Source: Anthostomella pinea
Taxonomy: Eukaryota; Ascomycota; Sordariomycetes; Xylariales; Xylariaceae
Assembly: GCA_963556695.1 (NCBI GenBank)
Contig: CAUWAG010000018.1
Coordinates: forward strand, 4,712,001 to 4,776,000
Direction: 5' to 3'
Length of the DNA stretch: 64,000 nucleotides
The notes under the pieces are model-generated. The model worked only from the letters and a program-made list of their open reading frames with translations. It searched no databases and was not told the origin of the DNA. Position 1 is the first letter of the stretch. Each line of letters begins with the position of its first letter. This document shows positions 33,561 through 44,353 of the stretch, one piece after another. The position numbers and the translations under genes are program-made.

Positions 33561-33620
33561 GGCGTGCTGTGGCACTCCTGATCAGCCAGAGCCCTGGCAC
33601 AAATCTCTCAAGGCCCCCGT

Positions 33621-34348
33621 GATGTCCATTTATTTAAATTAAAATAAAACCTAAACATTCATTTGTATAATTTTGAATGATTATATTATCTGATATAATA
33701 AAGCGTTATTAAATTTATAAAAAAAGATTAAGGTAAAAAGTTTTAAATGTTAAGTTCTATATAAGAAATACATTATTATAATATTATTACTATATAATAA
33801 TGTCGAAAAACAACTAGCAATGCTTATTGTAATGATTTATAATAATAAATATTAAAAAAAGATTTTTTTTATTTTTAAAATCAGTCATGTGACAGTTTAC
33901 AGCTGTATTCACCTGGTTAGATGCTGAGTTATCAGGTCACGTGTAGATTAAATAAGGAGACCAAGACCACCATATGTGCTGCAACCTCGGCTGTACGCAC
34001 ATCTGTTCCTTTTCTCTCACCTTGTTATTTTCATAATCAACACCAGATTGTAACACAACGACGCAGGCATCGTGACAAATAGTTAGTTTACAATTAACTA
34101 TAATCGTTTTGAAAGATTTACAAGGTTAAAAAAACTATGAATATTTTTATTAATTTTATAGTTTAGTTTTTCTAACTCCGGCTTATAAAATTCCTCACAT
34201 AACTACTTTTAAATACTTACGGCCTTGTTTTATACATAACTAACGACTTTTATCGAAATACTTGCGATAAATCTTTTAAGTTTATAAAGAAATAACCAAT
34301 AGTAAACTGTTACGTATTTTAATAATGTTTTTATATAAATAAATTATA
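33621..34348. other. AT-rich relic DNA with a normal-composition island
   Basis: Very AT-rich without coding potential, except for an island at 33888-34076. That island starts TGTGACAG, contains a TAAATAAGG box and ends GTGACA. It resembles a solo LTR, but no matching target duplication was found. Confidence 0.45.
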
Positions 34349-34378
34349 TGTTGGATCTATATGATTCCACAGTCAAAT
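34349..34378 (-). repeat. 3' tail of a family A LTR, cut off by the second Copia insertion
   Basis: On the minus strand this reads TTTGACTGTGGAATCATATA then GATCCAACA, the end of the family A LTR. The rest of that LTR is at 39642-40035 on the other side of the 5.26-kb Copia element. Confidence 0.8.
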
Positions 34379-34551
34379 TGTCAGATATGAGCCAATCGTG
34401 AGGTTGGAGTATGTGTGTGTATTCTGTGTGTCTGAGGTGTCCTTGTGCGACCGTGGCAGTTTTGTGCCAGAGGGGGCTGGATCGGGACGGAACAACTAGG
34501 TTCCGGTGTCTACCTATCAAGGTGCCCTCTTTGCTCACTTTTAATCCAACA
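34379..34551 (-). repeat. 3' LTR of the second Copia element (173 bp)
   Basis: TGTTGGATTAAAAGTGAGC to ATCTGACA on the minus strand, preceded by a polypurine tract. It differs from the 5' LTR at about seven of 173 positions. Confidence 0.88.
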
Positions 34552-34563
34552 CACCCCCTCAGC
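34552..34563 (-). other. Polypurine tract of the second Copia element
   Basis: GCTGAGGGGGTG on the minus strand abuts the 3' LTR start, the expected plus-strand priming site. Confidence 0.7.
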
Positions 34564-34684
34564 CAGGCAGGCAACTGCTCTGGCTGAACTAGTCTATAGA
34601 GTAAACTACCTCAGGGTTTTGACTCAGAATCTCTTCTCTTTTCTCAATGGCTCCCTCCTGTGACCTTAAATCAAGCTGCCTTGC

Positions 34685-37600
34685 CTAAGTGTCTACCAAT
34701 CCCAACTGATCCAGAAATCCTGCCCACCGTTGAGCCGGCAAGGCCTTGGTCAACCCATCCGCTTTCATCTGTGCTGAAGGCGTATATTCGATGCTGACAG
34801 TTCCTTGTTCCACTTCTTGTTAAAGCCAATGGTTGTGTATGTCCACATACCGCAACTTGGTTTTTAAAAGGGCGGTTTCGGCTGTCACTAGCTTAATCGT
34901 CTGTGTATTGTCGCATTCCACTTTGATCTTCTCGCGTTCGAGTTGAACACCAAGTTCTGTAACCAGCCGGCTGATATACAGAGTCTCTTTGACTGTCTGA
35001 GCCAGTGCGAGTAGTTCCGCTTCTGTAGTAGATATAGTGACCGTGTCTTGCTTGTTGGCCCTCCAGCCGATCAATCCTCCGAAGAGAGTCATGGCGAAAG
35101 CCTGAGAGCTCTTTCTATCAAGAGAATTATCGGCAAAGAAAGTATCACTGGCCACCACTAAATCGTCTCCTCCTCCAAACTGGAGAGAGTGGTGTCTTGT
35201 TCTGTATAGATATTGGATGACTCGGTCGGCGGCATTCTGATGGATCTGACTTGGGTTTGTGAGGAATCTTGCGAGGCGTGATGTTGCGAAAGCTATGTCT
35301 GGTCGTGTGGAAACGGAGGCAAATATAATAGAACCAATCTTATGTTGGTATTTCTGGATCTCGTGAGGGACGGCGTGATCTTGCCGGGGCAGTAGTTTTT
35401 CTGTACCCATCGGGACCTCAGGGAGTCTATTAGTTAGGTTGATTAGCTTGGTTACTTTCTCAATGTAGGAGGTCTGGGATAGCCAAATCTTTCGCTGGGG
35501 CCGGTCCCGAATGATTTCCATTCCAAGGAACTATTGAACGTGCTCGCCTCCAGTGATCTCGTATCTTTGTTGAAGCTGCTGAACCATGTCTTGAACATCT
35601 TCTTGTGCGTGTTTTCTATATGCGACGATCACGTCGTCCACATAGAAGAATATCATGATTCCTTTTCTTGTATAACAGCACGGCCCATGTGGAACCGGGT
35701 TGAATCCCAAGCTGGACAGAGTCTTTGAGAACTCCTTCTGCCATAGCAATGGAGAAACCCTCAGCCCATAGAGTGCCTTATTCAACTAAAGAATTATACC
35801 TTTCTTGCGATAGCCGTATGGCATCCGCATAAAGATCTTCTCATTGATAGGGGCATGCACAAAGGCGTTAACAACTTCGTACTGGATCATCTCAAGGTCA
35901 AACTTGGCCACCAGGGCTATCAAGATTCTGAACGATCTTCTAGCAAGAGTAGCTGCATATGTTTGCTCCGAATGCAGCCCCTTCTGTTGATCTCCTCTGA
36001 CCACAAGACGTGCCTTGCACTTGATGAACCTCCCATGCTTATCAAACTTATAGACATACACCCACATGCAGTCCAAGATTTGATGCCCTCGTATAGATGG
36101 GTCTTTCTTTCGGATCTCAGTCCATGACCTCATGCCGTCATGACTTTTTAGGTGATCCTTTTCGGCCATTTCGAACAAGTGCACCATTAAATGGGTTGCT
36201 AGTTCGTTGCGCTGCTGTGGCGCTTCTTCTAGGAATCGCTTGTGTAGCTTGAATCCTTTTTGCAAGGCTCTCTTAATGCTTGCCCGATCTAGGGTGTTTT
36301 TACCCAATCGTTCTATGGGCGAAGCCTTGAGGCCTGTTAGAAACGCTGCTTTTTAAGGCTCGAGCTCTTTTCGTCCTGGGTCTTGGAGAGGATTTTTAGG
36401 TTCCTCATTCCCTTTCTAAATACTATGACATAGCAGGGCGGACGGAGGACTAGGCAGTGGTGAAGGTAATAGGGCAAACTTTGTGGTGGTGTATGGGTGC
36501 TTATTCACAATACCCATATCTATTTCATCTTCGTCCTCTTGGACTTGTATCCCCGTCAGGACCACCGGACCTCCCGCACTTCTATCTTCTACCCCCGTTA
36601 AGGGAGGATGTTGGTCTGCTTGCAGTTCATCAGGATTTTCTTCCTTGTCCTGGATATAGTCGTTGGACTCGGATAGAGCGTACTTATTGACCATGGCCTG
36701 TATCTCTTTAATAGTCGCCGTCTTCAAGTCATCTCGGAACCGCTTTTTATTTCCATTAAATACCTCATTCTCATTGAAAGCGACATCTCTCGTACTTATC
36801 ACCTTGTTCAGGTGAGGCACCCACACACGGTAGATATTGGAGGACCGATATCCAACTAAGTATCCAATCCATACTTTGGGACTGAGTCTGTCTAGCCTTC
36901 AGCGACCCAACTTCATGTCAGTTGTCATTGCGTAGACTTTGCAGCCATACACCCGGAGATGTGTCTGGTCGGGGCGCTTGTCTGGGGCCATTGGTCGACC
37001 TGTCTTCCTTGTGACTGCTTCAAAGAAGACATTAAAAGGGGTTTTCCACCCACTCTTTTTTCTTGATGTCTGATTATAGAGATATATAGCCGCTTTGAGT
37101 ATTTCTGGCCATATGAAGGTCGGTAATCTAGCACCGATTCGCATTGCGCGCGCTTTCGTTTTCAGTACACCCCCTGGGCGCTCGGCACCTCCGTTCTGGG
37201 CTTGTGTATTGGGAGCCAAGGGCTCTACCTTGATTGCGCGGGCTTCTAGCCATCTTCCTATATCTGGCTTGTTAATGTATATCTCATTATCTGTTTCAAC
37301 TACCTTGACTTTGATGTCGTATTAGCGTTCCAGCCACAAGAGGTGCGTTGATACCACATGAATGATTGTTTGCGTAGTTCGATTCTGGAGAGCATAATCC
37401 CATGAGATACCAGAGTTTCTACATGTAAAGACCATGTGGGATGACTCGTCTGATAGGGACCTCTCGTAGTCGTGAAAGTCAAGAGCTAATCTTTCTCCTG
37501 GATCTTCGTAGTTGGATTGTGGTGTTCTCTGTATATGCTGTCTGGCCTTGGACACTGCGCATGACTCGCATTCCGCTCCTGTTGGTCCTCGGATGACCAC

Positions 37601-38100
37601 CCCCTGAGATGCGCGCACTAGGTGTTCCAAAGCTTGTGGGCCAGGATGTCATAGTCGTTGATGCCACAGCCACGCGTTTCTAGTAAGGGGAGATCTTCTG
37701 GACTATGAGTTGTATAGATGCTTCTTGCTTCGTTGTGCGGTGTAAAATATAGCGTTCGGGTCGTTCGATTGGTAGTCGATGACATATTGGCCATACATGT
37801 CCTTGATATGGCCGACCAAGGTATTGTCTCTTCTTTTGAGACTGGTCTGCCTTTCCTTGTTGTCCCACCAATATCCTCTCTGTCTGAGTTCTCGTAGGGA
37901 TACGAGAGTGGTGAGGAGTGAGGGGCAGTAGGCCGTATTTGGAAAGCTGATAATCGTGCTTCCAATGCGTACTTGCATCTCGCGGTACGCTTGGATGGGT
38001 AGGGGCGGTCTCCTAATCATACAAAATCCCATGGTGGCGCAGTCCTCCAGCTGGTTAGACGCCATGCTTGGTTTGTGATCGTGATGGTGCTTCGACTGTC
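34685..38100 (-). pseudogene. Copia pol of the second element, stops only
   Basis: All pieces lie in one frame. Protease: ILDSRSTITITN near 38090, where the usual Gly of DSG is changed to Arg. GAG-pre-integrase: CESCAVSKARQH. Integrase: AQNGGAERPGGVLK. RT: ARLVVRGDQQKG, LNKALYGLRVSPLLWQKEF and FFYVDDVIVAY. RNase H: TISTTEAELLALAQTVKE. The end is QMKADGLTKALPAQRWAGF with the natural stop at 34685. About seven premature stops (e.g. TAG at 35786, TAA at 34820) divide it, each explicable by one C-to-T or G-to-A change. No indels were noticed. Confidence 0.88.
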
Positions 38101-38337
38101 TAAAATGACTGAATAGGCCAGTGGATAGTTGTCTGATTTGACAGCTGTGAAGGCTGATGGCACCTTGCCCATCGTTCTACCATAGAGTCAATCTTGAATC
38201 TCTTCAGGCTCTTCTCTTTTAGGTTGAAGAGTCCTTGTACTTGATTTTGACTTATTCTGTTTCAAGGCGCGGACTTGAGCTTATAGTTCTGGATCTTCCG
38301 AGGCTTGGGTCGTCTTCTTGACGAAATAGTTCCTAGG

Positions 38338-39411
38338 TCAGAAGCCCTTCCATGCCTTCTCCGGGAAGACATAGAAACAATTTGACAATGCGTGTTCTAT
38401 TCCACACGCTGGACATTCGGAATGGTCCTCATCCCTACTTCTCTTATTCCTTAGTCGGCGTTTGGTCTGTTTTCTCCTAGGCTTTTTGCTTCTGGCTTTC
38501 TGTTCTTCTTTGTTGGAGCCCTTGTCGTTATAGGTAGCCCCAAATGTACCTTTAGAGGCTCGTCCAGCTTTTTTGGTGGTCTGCGAAATAGCCCTCATGA
38601 AATCGTTGACAAGATCTAGATGTTTGAGAATCCCGTGCCGGATTTGTTCGTCCTTAGTAACCGCATAAGTGCTTGACCACATGGGAAATGCTTCGGATAC
38701 CGCGTTGAGGAAGTCTCTGGCCCATGAGCTCACATTGAGCGTCTCAGGAACTTCCTTTTGATGGGCCTTTGTAAAGGCGATCTCCCAAGAGGCAATCCAT
38801 CTTGCTGCGTTCTTGGAATTTCTTGGGGGTTGGAGTGCTGTCTTGTAGAGTTGTCTTGCATCCTCCTGCTCATCTGCACTAGCCATTCCGCACTGGGCTT
38901 GGAAATTTGCGTACCACTCCCAGATTGGTTGTTTTGGAATATAGCAGGTGGTCTTGTAGTGGTTTGCGACAGACTTGAGTATATGGTTCTTGATTTTCTC
39001 CAAAGACAGTGCTTGCTTTTTGTGCAGCTTCTGGATTCGATTGTAGAAGCTATTGTTGAGTTCATAGGTTTGTTTCCCCGTTGTTGTTAGATCTGATAGC
39101 ATCCACATGCCATTATTTCGCTTGTGTTGGATGATTTCGTTGTGTTCGTTTCCGTCATTTGGATCGGGATTAACTTCAATGGTTTGGCTTGGGATGAGAG
39201 TCGTTCGTTTCTTCTCGTATTTCTTTCGTGCAATATTCGGAATCTCTAGTTGTGGTATAATTCCTTTCTTCTGAACAAGGAGGTCAAGAAGACCTAGGGC
39301 GTCTGCCTTCAGTTGGAACTCATGGTCCCATTTGGGCCATTCTCTTGCTTCCGACAGTGATGCTGAGAAGTCTGCTTTCTCACACTCTCGAAGGGTTGAA
39401 AGGACAGGCAT
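38338..39411 (-). CDS. Copia gag-like protein (357 residues)
   Basis: An open frame starting MPVLSTLRECEKADFSASL just after the 5' LTR. It has a helical capsid-like region (AREWPKWDHEFQLKADALG) and ends in a basic stretch plus a CCHC-type knuckle, CPACGIEHALSNC. It is in a different frame from pol, so expression of pol would have needed frameshifting or another mechanism. It is the only undamaged part of the element. An upstream in-frame extension into the LTR was not used as the start. Confidence 0.75.
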   Translation of the reverse strand: MPVLSTLRECEKADFSASLSEAREWPKWDHEFQLKADALGLLDLLVQKKGIIPQLEIPNIARKKYEKKRTTLIPSQTIEVNPDPNDGNEHNEIIQHKRNNGMWMLSDLTTTGKQTYELNNSFYNRIQKLHKKQALSLEKIKNHILKSVANHYKTTCYIPKQPIWEWYANFQAQCGMASADEQEDARQLYKTALQPPRNSKNAARWIASWEIAFTKAHQKEVPETLNVSSWARDFLNAVSEAFPMWSSTYAVTKDEQIRHGILKHLDLVNDFMRAISQTTKKAGRASKGTFGATYNDKGSNKEEQKARSKKPRRKQTKRRLRNKRSRDEDHSECPACGIEHALSNCFYVFPEKAWKGF

Positions 39412-39468
39412 CTTAGATATACAGGATAGATAGGGTTTGTCAAAGGGATCGGCAATGAGACTCTTAAT

Positions 39469-39641
39469 TGTCAGATTTGAGCCAATCGTGAGGTTGAAGT
39501 GTGTGTGTGTATTCTGTGTGTCTGGAGTGTCCTTGTGCGACCGTGGCAGTTTTGTGCCAGAGGGGGCTGGATCGGGACGGAACAACTAGGTTCCGGTGTC
39601 TACCTATCAAGGTGCCCTCTGTGCTCACCTTTAATCCAACA
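39469..39641 (-). repeat. 5' LTR of the second Copia element (173 bp)
   Basis: TGTTGGATTAAAGGTGAGC to ATCTGACA on the minus strand, same length as the 3' copy. Confidence 0.88.
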
Positions 39642-40035
39642 CAAACCATCCCTACAGAACCCACGTATATGATTAGATAAGAGATTAGATACCAGATTGT
39701 GAGGTCACTTAGCCCGACCTGTGACGGCCTGCACAGACGTTCTCACATGACAAGCCGATACTTCCCAATAAGGGAAGGATCTGATCAGAGGATCCCCTTA
39801 AAGGGGTAACCTCCCACTGTACCTATCTCTCTCTCTCTTCCTTTCCTCTCTAGTCTTGATATTCTCGTTAATAGAGTAATAGCTGCTTGCTGCCGGCCAT
39901 GTCCCAGCTCCTCAGTCCGCTCGCCGTAACAAGACCTGCAGGTCCAGCTAAACTTCTCAATCCAACCATCAGCAACATCATGACCTTGACCCCATACTCG
40001 AGTATTATGATTGATCGTTCAAGCCTGTTCCAGCA
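39642..40035 (-). repeat. 5' part of a split family A LTR, itself carrying another solo LTR
   Basis: Minus-strand sequence begins TGCTGGAACAGGCTTGAACG and matches family A. It is interrupted by the 212-bp LTR (39720-39931) and then by the Copia element. Removing both insertions and one copy of each duplication gives about 202 bp, as in the other copies. The outer flanks (TTATA left, CCTGC right) do not match, unlike the other two family A copies. Confidence 0.8.
39720..39931 (+). mobile_element. 212-bp solo LTR inside a family A LTR
   Basis: Starts TGTGACGGCCTGCAC and ends GCCGTAACA. The ends are imperfect inverted repeats (TGTGACGGC/TGTTACGGC). Flanks are CGACC and AGACC, a 5-bp duplication with one mismatch. 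It has a CT-rich tract and an AGAGTAATAG motif near its end, common in fungal gypsy LTRs. Confidence 0.72.
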
Positions 40036-43007
40036 CCTGCAATATTTACCGTAACAATTAATAAAAAGCTATTAGAAATTATTACGGATTTTACATAGTA
40101 AATAAAAACAACGCTAAGTTATTTTTTATATATAAATATGATAACTAACTTATAAGCTTTAAGAAAATTAAACCTATTTTCACCGTAAGTTAAACGCTTA
40201 TAAATTTAGTTAAAAGGTTATAATTAACTGAAACTTAAATAATAACCTATTTATTCATCTCGATAATAATATAATTAAAATACGTGTTCTCGTTATTTAT
40301 AAAAACTACATTTATAAACATGAGATTCACTGCTATTATTCGGATACATTTAATATTTTTAACGTTTTAAAAAATACCCGCATTGAACAGCATCGTCACG
40401 GATAATATTATTAGCTAAAATTGAGATAATTCATATAAGCTTTTCACAAGGTTTGAACCTAAGCTTAATAAACAATTAATAAATATATAACAGATATAAC
40501 TTAAATCCCTTTATAATATTGATACATTATTCGAGCTTTATGATAAACATTTTTACTTATCTTTTTAAAGGACCACTATTTAAACGTTCTTTTGAATAAT
40601 CTTTATATAATTAAATTCAAAAACTATAAAACGCTTATATACATGTTTTACGTGCAAGGAGTCGTCTATTAAGTTTGTAAAATTGTTATCAAACTCCGCT
40701 TTCAATTGGACTTTAGTTAGTAGGATTTAATTGCCTTTATTTAAAAGAGAAAGTAATGTTTTTTAAACCCACGGTTAAAAAAGAGCTTTATTATAACGGA
40801 ATTTAAATAGTCCCGCACAATTTCGAATACTACTATCCGTTTTTAATATGAGTTTCTGTGATAACTTGTTTTTTAATTATTTTTTTATTATAATAAACTC
40901 GTTTATATTACTACCGATTAAAAAAAATCATTAGATATTCTTCGTTTAATCAGTTAATATTTAAAGTAATATTGTTTTTTAACATGAGTTATTAAATACA
41001 ATAATTATATTAAAAGGTTTGTTATCGTTTAACAACTTGATTAAGTTTTTAAGAAATTACTTTTAATAAAGGTTGTCTGAAAATTAGCCGGAGCCTTTTT
41101 AAGTGGAACCGGTCTAACTTTAAACGGGGTTAAATCTATTAGCAAGGCTTTACCGGTATTTAATATATTTTTTCGGCATTTTTCGTTATAAGACGTTTTT
41201 TTATAAGGGCATTTCTTTAATATATATCTAGGGTCGAAGCAGTTATAATACTTTTTATATGAGGTATTTTAAGACGTTATTATTATTATTATTAAAATGC
41301 TAATCTTCTAACCCACATAAGTTATTTTAATTCCAATTAAATATGAATATTTTATTTATTTACGCTTTAATTAAGTAACCTCATAAAATTATATGCGCTG
41401 GTTTAATCTCGTTTAATCCGGGATAAACGACTTTACTTAATATCTTAAACTATTAAAACTTTAAATACCGTTGATAAAAATGGTAAGCACGTATAACGAA
41501 ATTTAAGTGAAAAATCCTTAAAACACTTCGTAATTTTATATAAATATTTATCTAAAAACTTAATACTAGACTTTTTACAAGTTATTTTTGACTTAGTTAA
41601 AAATAATATTATTCTTTTCAAAGAAATAAAGTAAGCATCTATTATATCTTAAACGTTAATATATATATTTATTAATTATATCGTTTATATCGTTAAAACA
41701 ACTTTAAATAAACGATTAATCGCTAACTCGATTTTAGAAACGTATATCTTTAAGTTCATTATCAATATATATATATGTATATATACGGTCTTTTAACTTT
41801 ATAATCAAGTATTAGTTACACGGGAAAAAAATTCCCTTACGCGATTACTAAAATTTATAAGCAATTTACCTCGTTAACGTTTTTAATATGTTAATATATA
41901 ACGTTAAACCTAAGTCGTTCTTAAAAATACACAAAAAACACCGCGTTTTAAAATCCTTACAAAATTTATTTTAATTTTATCTATTTTGAAGTAAAACGTC
42001 AAAATACCAGTCTTTAGTCTCGCCACGTAAACCTTGTTAAACCCGGAATTCCTTTCCCTATTAAAGTTACCTTTATTATTATTAACCATTATTTTTAAAA
42101 ATATGAAGCTTAATATTATTAATGAACTGTTAAAAGTCTTTAATAAAACAACCTTTAAAAACTAATTTTCGTTCATTATAATACGGATCGTTCAGATTAA
42201 CTTTATTAAAACTAATTATATATAAATAAATGTAAATATTTTAAAATCCCGTTTAAAAATGAAATATCTTAATAAAATACAATTAAAAACAAAGTTTTTA
42301 ATCTTAAGTGAAAAGAAATAAGACTATTTTCTTAAAAATAAATCGCTTTGAAATATTACTAAGTTAAACATAACAAAATTTTGAGCCGCTAAACTATTAA
42401 AGGTTTGAAATTAATAAAAACACGTAACAGTTAAAGGATGATTTCACATTGATAATAAAATAATACTTGAAATTTTTTAACATAAGTTAATTGTAAGTAT
42501 ATATGTTTTTTAAAAATCTTTAAAAAACGTCGTTAAGATTTAATAAACCAAGTTAAAAGACGTTTTATTTTAAAATAACGTTCAATAATGTCTTTTATTA
42601 TTTATCAAAAATAGCTACTTGATAACGAAAAAAGCAATAATTAACTGTTTAAAGGTCTTAAAATAACGACAACGAATAAATAGATAAGAGTTCAAGAATT
42701 AAGTAAAACCTGGATTATCAATAGTAATAAATATAAAATAAAGCTAATCTTGATAAGTCCCGTTTCGTTTAAAATAGGCCTAAAATAAGCCTAGTACTAC
42801 CGGTTTTATACGTTGATATCTTGATACGTTTTTGACCAGCCTATCTCGTTAATAATTAAAAAATAAATTAAACCAACTAATCTGTTAACGATTGATCTTT
42901 TTATTCTTAAATTGGGATAGTTTTGAGTAATTTAAATATTATTTAATGTTTTAAAATACTACTCGACTATCTTTTTAACTTACTTTTTTTAAATCCGTTA
43001 GATAAAT
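40036..43007. other. AT-rich RIP-bleached DNA, about 3 kb
   Basis: The composition falls to roughly three-quarters A+T or more across the stretch, with no open frame of useful length and abundant TA-rich words. This fits an old repeat fully mutated by RIP. What element it was cannot be read. Confidence 0.75.
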
Positions 43008-43345
43008 AACTAATTATAAACAATATAAATGTTGGAACAGGCTTGAACGATCAATCATAATACTCGAGTATGGGGTCAAGGTTATGATGTTGCTGATGGT
43101 TGGATTGGGAGGTCTAGCTGGACCTGAAAGTCTGGCTAAGTAACCTCGCAATCCGGTATCTAATCTCTTATCTAATCATACATGTGGGTCTTGGTATAGA
43201 TGGTTTGCAGGCTGGAATTGCATAGATCTAACAATAAAAATAAAATATAACGTGTTTAATTTTATTAAATATTTTCATAATGAAAGCTAATATATATATA
43301 CTAGCTACGCTACAATCAGACACTAGGGCTAATACCCACCCACTA
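43008..43345 (+). repeat. Right copy of the bracketing direct repeat, interrupted by a family A LTR
   Basis: Outside the LTR at 43030-43233 this matches 28652-28791. The left copy has GTAAATAACCGATTGCAGG where this one has ATAAATAACTAATTATAAA, all changes being RIP-type transitions. Confidence 0.65.
43030..43233 (+). mobile_element. Solo LTR, family A (204 bp)
   Basis: Starts TGTTGGAACAGGCTTGAACG and ends GATCTAACA, with ATAAA duplicated at 43025-43029 and 43234-43238. It keeps normal base composition although both flanks are AT-bleached. Confidence 0.88.
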
Positions 43346-44353
43346 AAATCCCTCTAGAAACCTTCTCAAAGCCTGCTAGATCCCGGAGAGGCCCACAGTG
43401 GGCGCCACTGTTTTACTCGCTAGCCCTCGCCCGTACGCTTCATGTTCATCTTCCACCCCCCTTTCATTGCCTGGAGACAGAAGTCGCTGATCAGCCTCAT
43501 CGTATACATACCTACCTAGCCTCGTTTCGATCTTCAAAGGGGTTGCACCTTGTGTAATATCACTGCCAAAGTGTGCCTAGTGTAGGCATCGAAGTCTCGT
43601 GTCGACGCCGCAGTTTCTAGTTCATAGAAGCTTTAGAACCTACCTAGGTTTGCCACTCTATCGGCGCCATAAACCCCAACCCCGCGTGGTCAACTCCATC
43701 CAGATCTGTGTGCAAACTCAGGTGGTAGGGAGAGGCACAAGGTGACAACTCACCAATAACAAACTGCTCAAAGGCCGCAAAGCGAGCGTAACCTAGCCGG
43801 ATCCGGCCTTCGGTGCAGAAGCGCAGGAGCTGAACGCTGCCGCGGGGCACAGCCCCTATCGCGGCTATTGTCCGGACGCAAGGCTGACCACATGGTCAAC
43901 GCTACCTCATACCAGGCACAACGGGAGGCTTACAGTATCTGCTGTGTCTCTTTCATTGACTCGAAATCTGACATCGCTCGTATTGCGCCGCCAGATATCG
44001 GTGAGTCGCTTCCATTCAATGTGGCACCAGGTTGTCTTTTGACTGCGATTTCTAAAGGGGACCTTATTCAACTTGCATGTTTCCATGATCTGTCACAGCC
44101 GACACTGCCCCGCCAAACAGCGCGTGAAGCTTAGGTACCTACATGTACTTACGGTACTCAGCCTGAGCACCTTTGAGGCGTCTTTCTAAAACATGATCAC
44201 GTGCCACCCAAACCTTCCCTACGTACCTTTGACGGCATTCTTAGCCTCAACTGCTCTTCCAGTATCCGTTGAGCTGATAATCCTGTCGCCTCCCCACACT
44301 GCGCCGACTACCACCAGTATTGCTTGTTTTGATAACCTCTACTACATCCCATC
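43346..44353. other. Intergenic region right of the transposon block
   Basis: Base composition returns to normal. No supported gene; frames at 43868-44134 and 44193-44459 lack conserved features. Confidence 0.45.

Larger units (their letters stand above)
29343..33620 (-). mobile_element. 5'-truncated, RIP-damaged Copia (Ty1) retrotransposon
   Basis: Reading leftward: remnants of gag/zinc-knuckle and protease (33620-32939, DSGSDVHI active-site block after an in-frame stop), integrase (32734-32225, HIDSG, YADKGRKM, NSVSERS), linker, reverse transcriptase (31200-29900, YVDDFLLFG) and RNase H (KAEYIALSEAVEDAAW), ending GFTKALLGANHREFVRLLG with a stop at 29673. Down to about 29.88 kb the pieces share one frame interrupted only by stops, mostly TAG/TAA/TGA of the RIP type; one frameshift follows. 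The 5' LTR and most of gag are lost at an abrupt AT-rich border near 33620. It cannot be autonomous. Confidence 0.88.
34379..39641 (-). mobile_element. Near full-length Copia retrotransposon nested in a family A LTR
   Basis: A 5,263-bp element with 173-bp LTRs at both ends, a PPT at 34552-34563, an open gag and a pol in one frame broken only by stops. The target duplication is CAAAT at 34374-34378 and CAAAC at 39642-39646, differing by a single C/T, and it lies inside the GGTTTG segment of a family A LTR. LTR identity of about 96% indicates a fairly young insertion later hit by point mutation. Pol stops make it non-autonomous. Confidence 0.9.

Noticed and set aside
40036..43007. Possible mitochondrial DNA insertion because of AT richness
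   Set aside because: No mitochondrial gene fragments are recognisable, and the shared repeat shows the AT richness arises by G-to-A/C-to-T change from nuclear repeat DNA.
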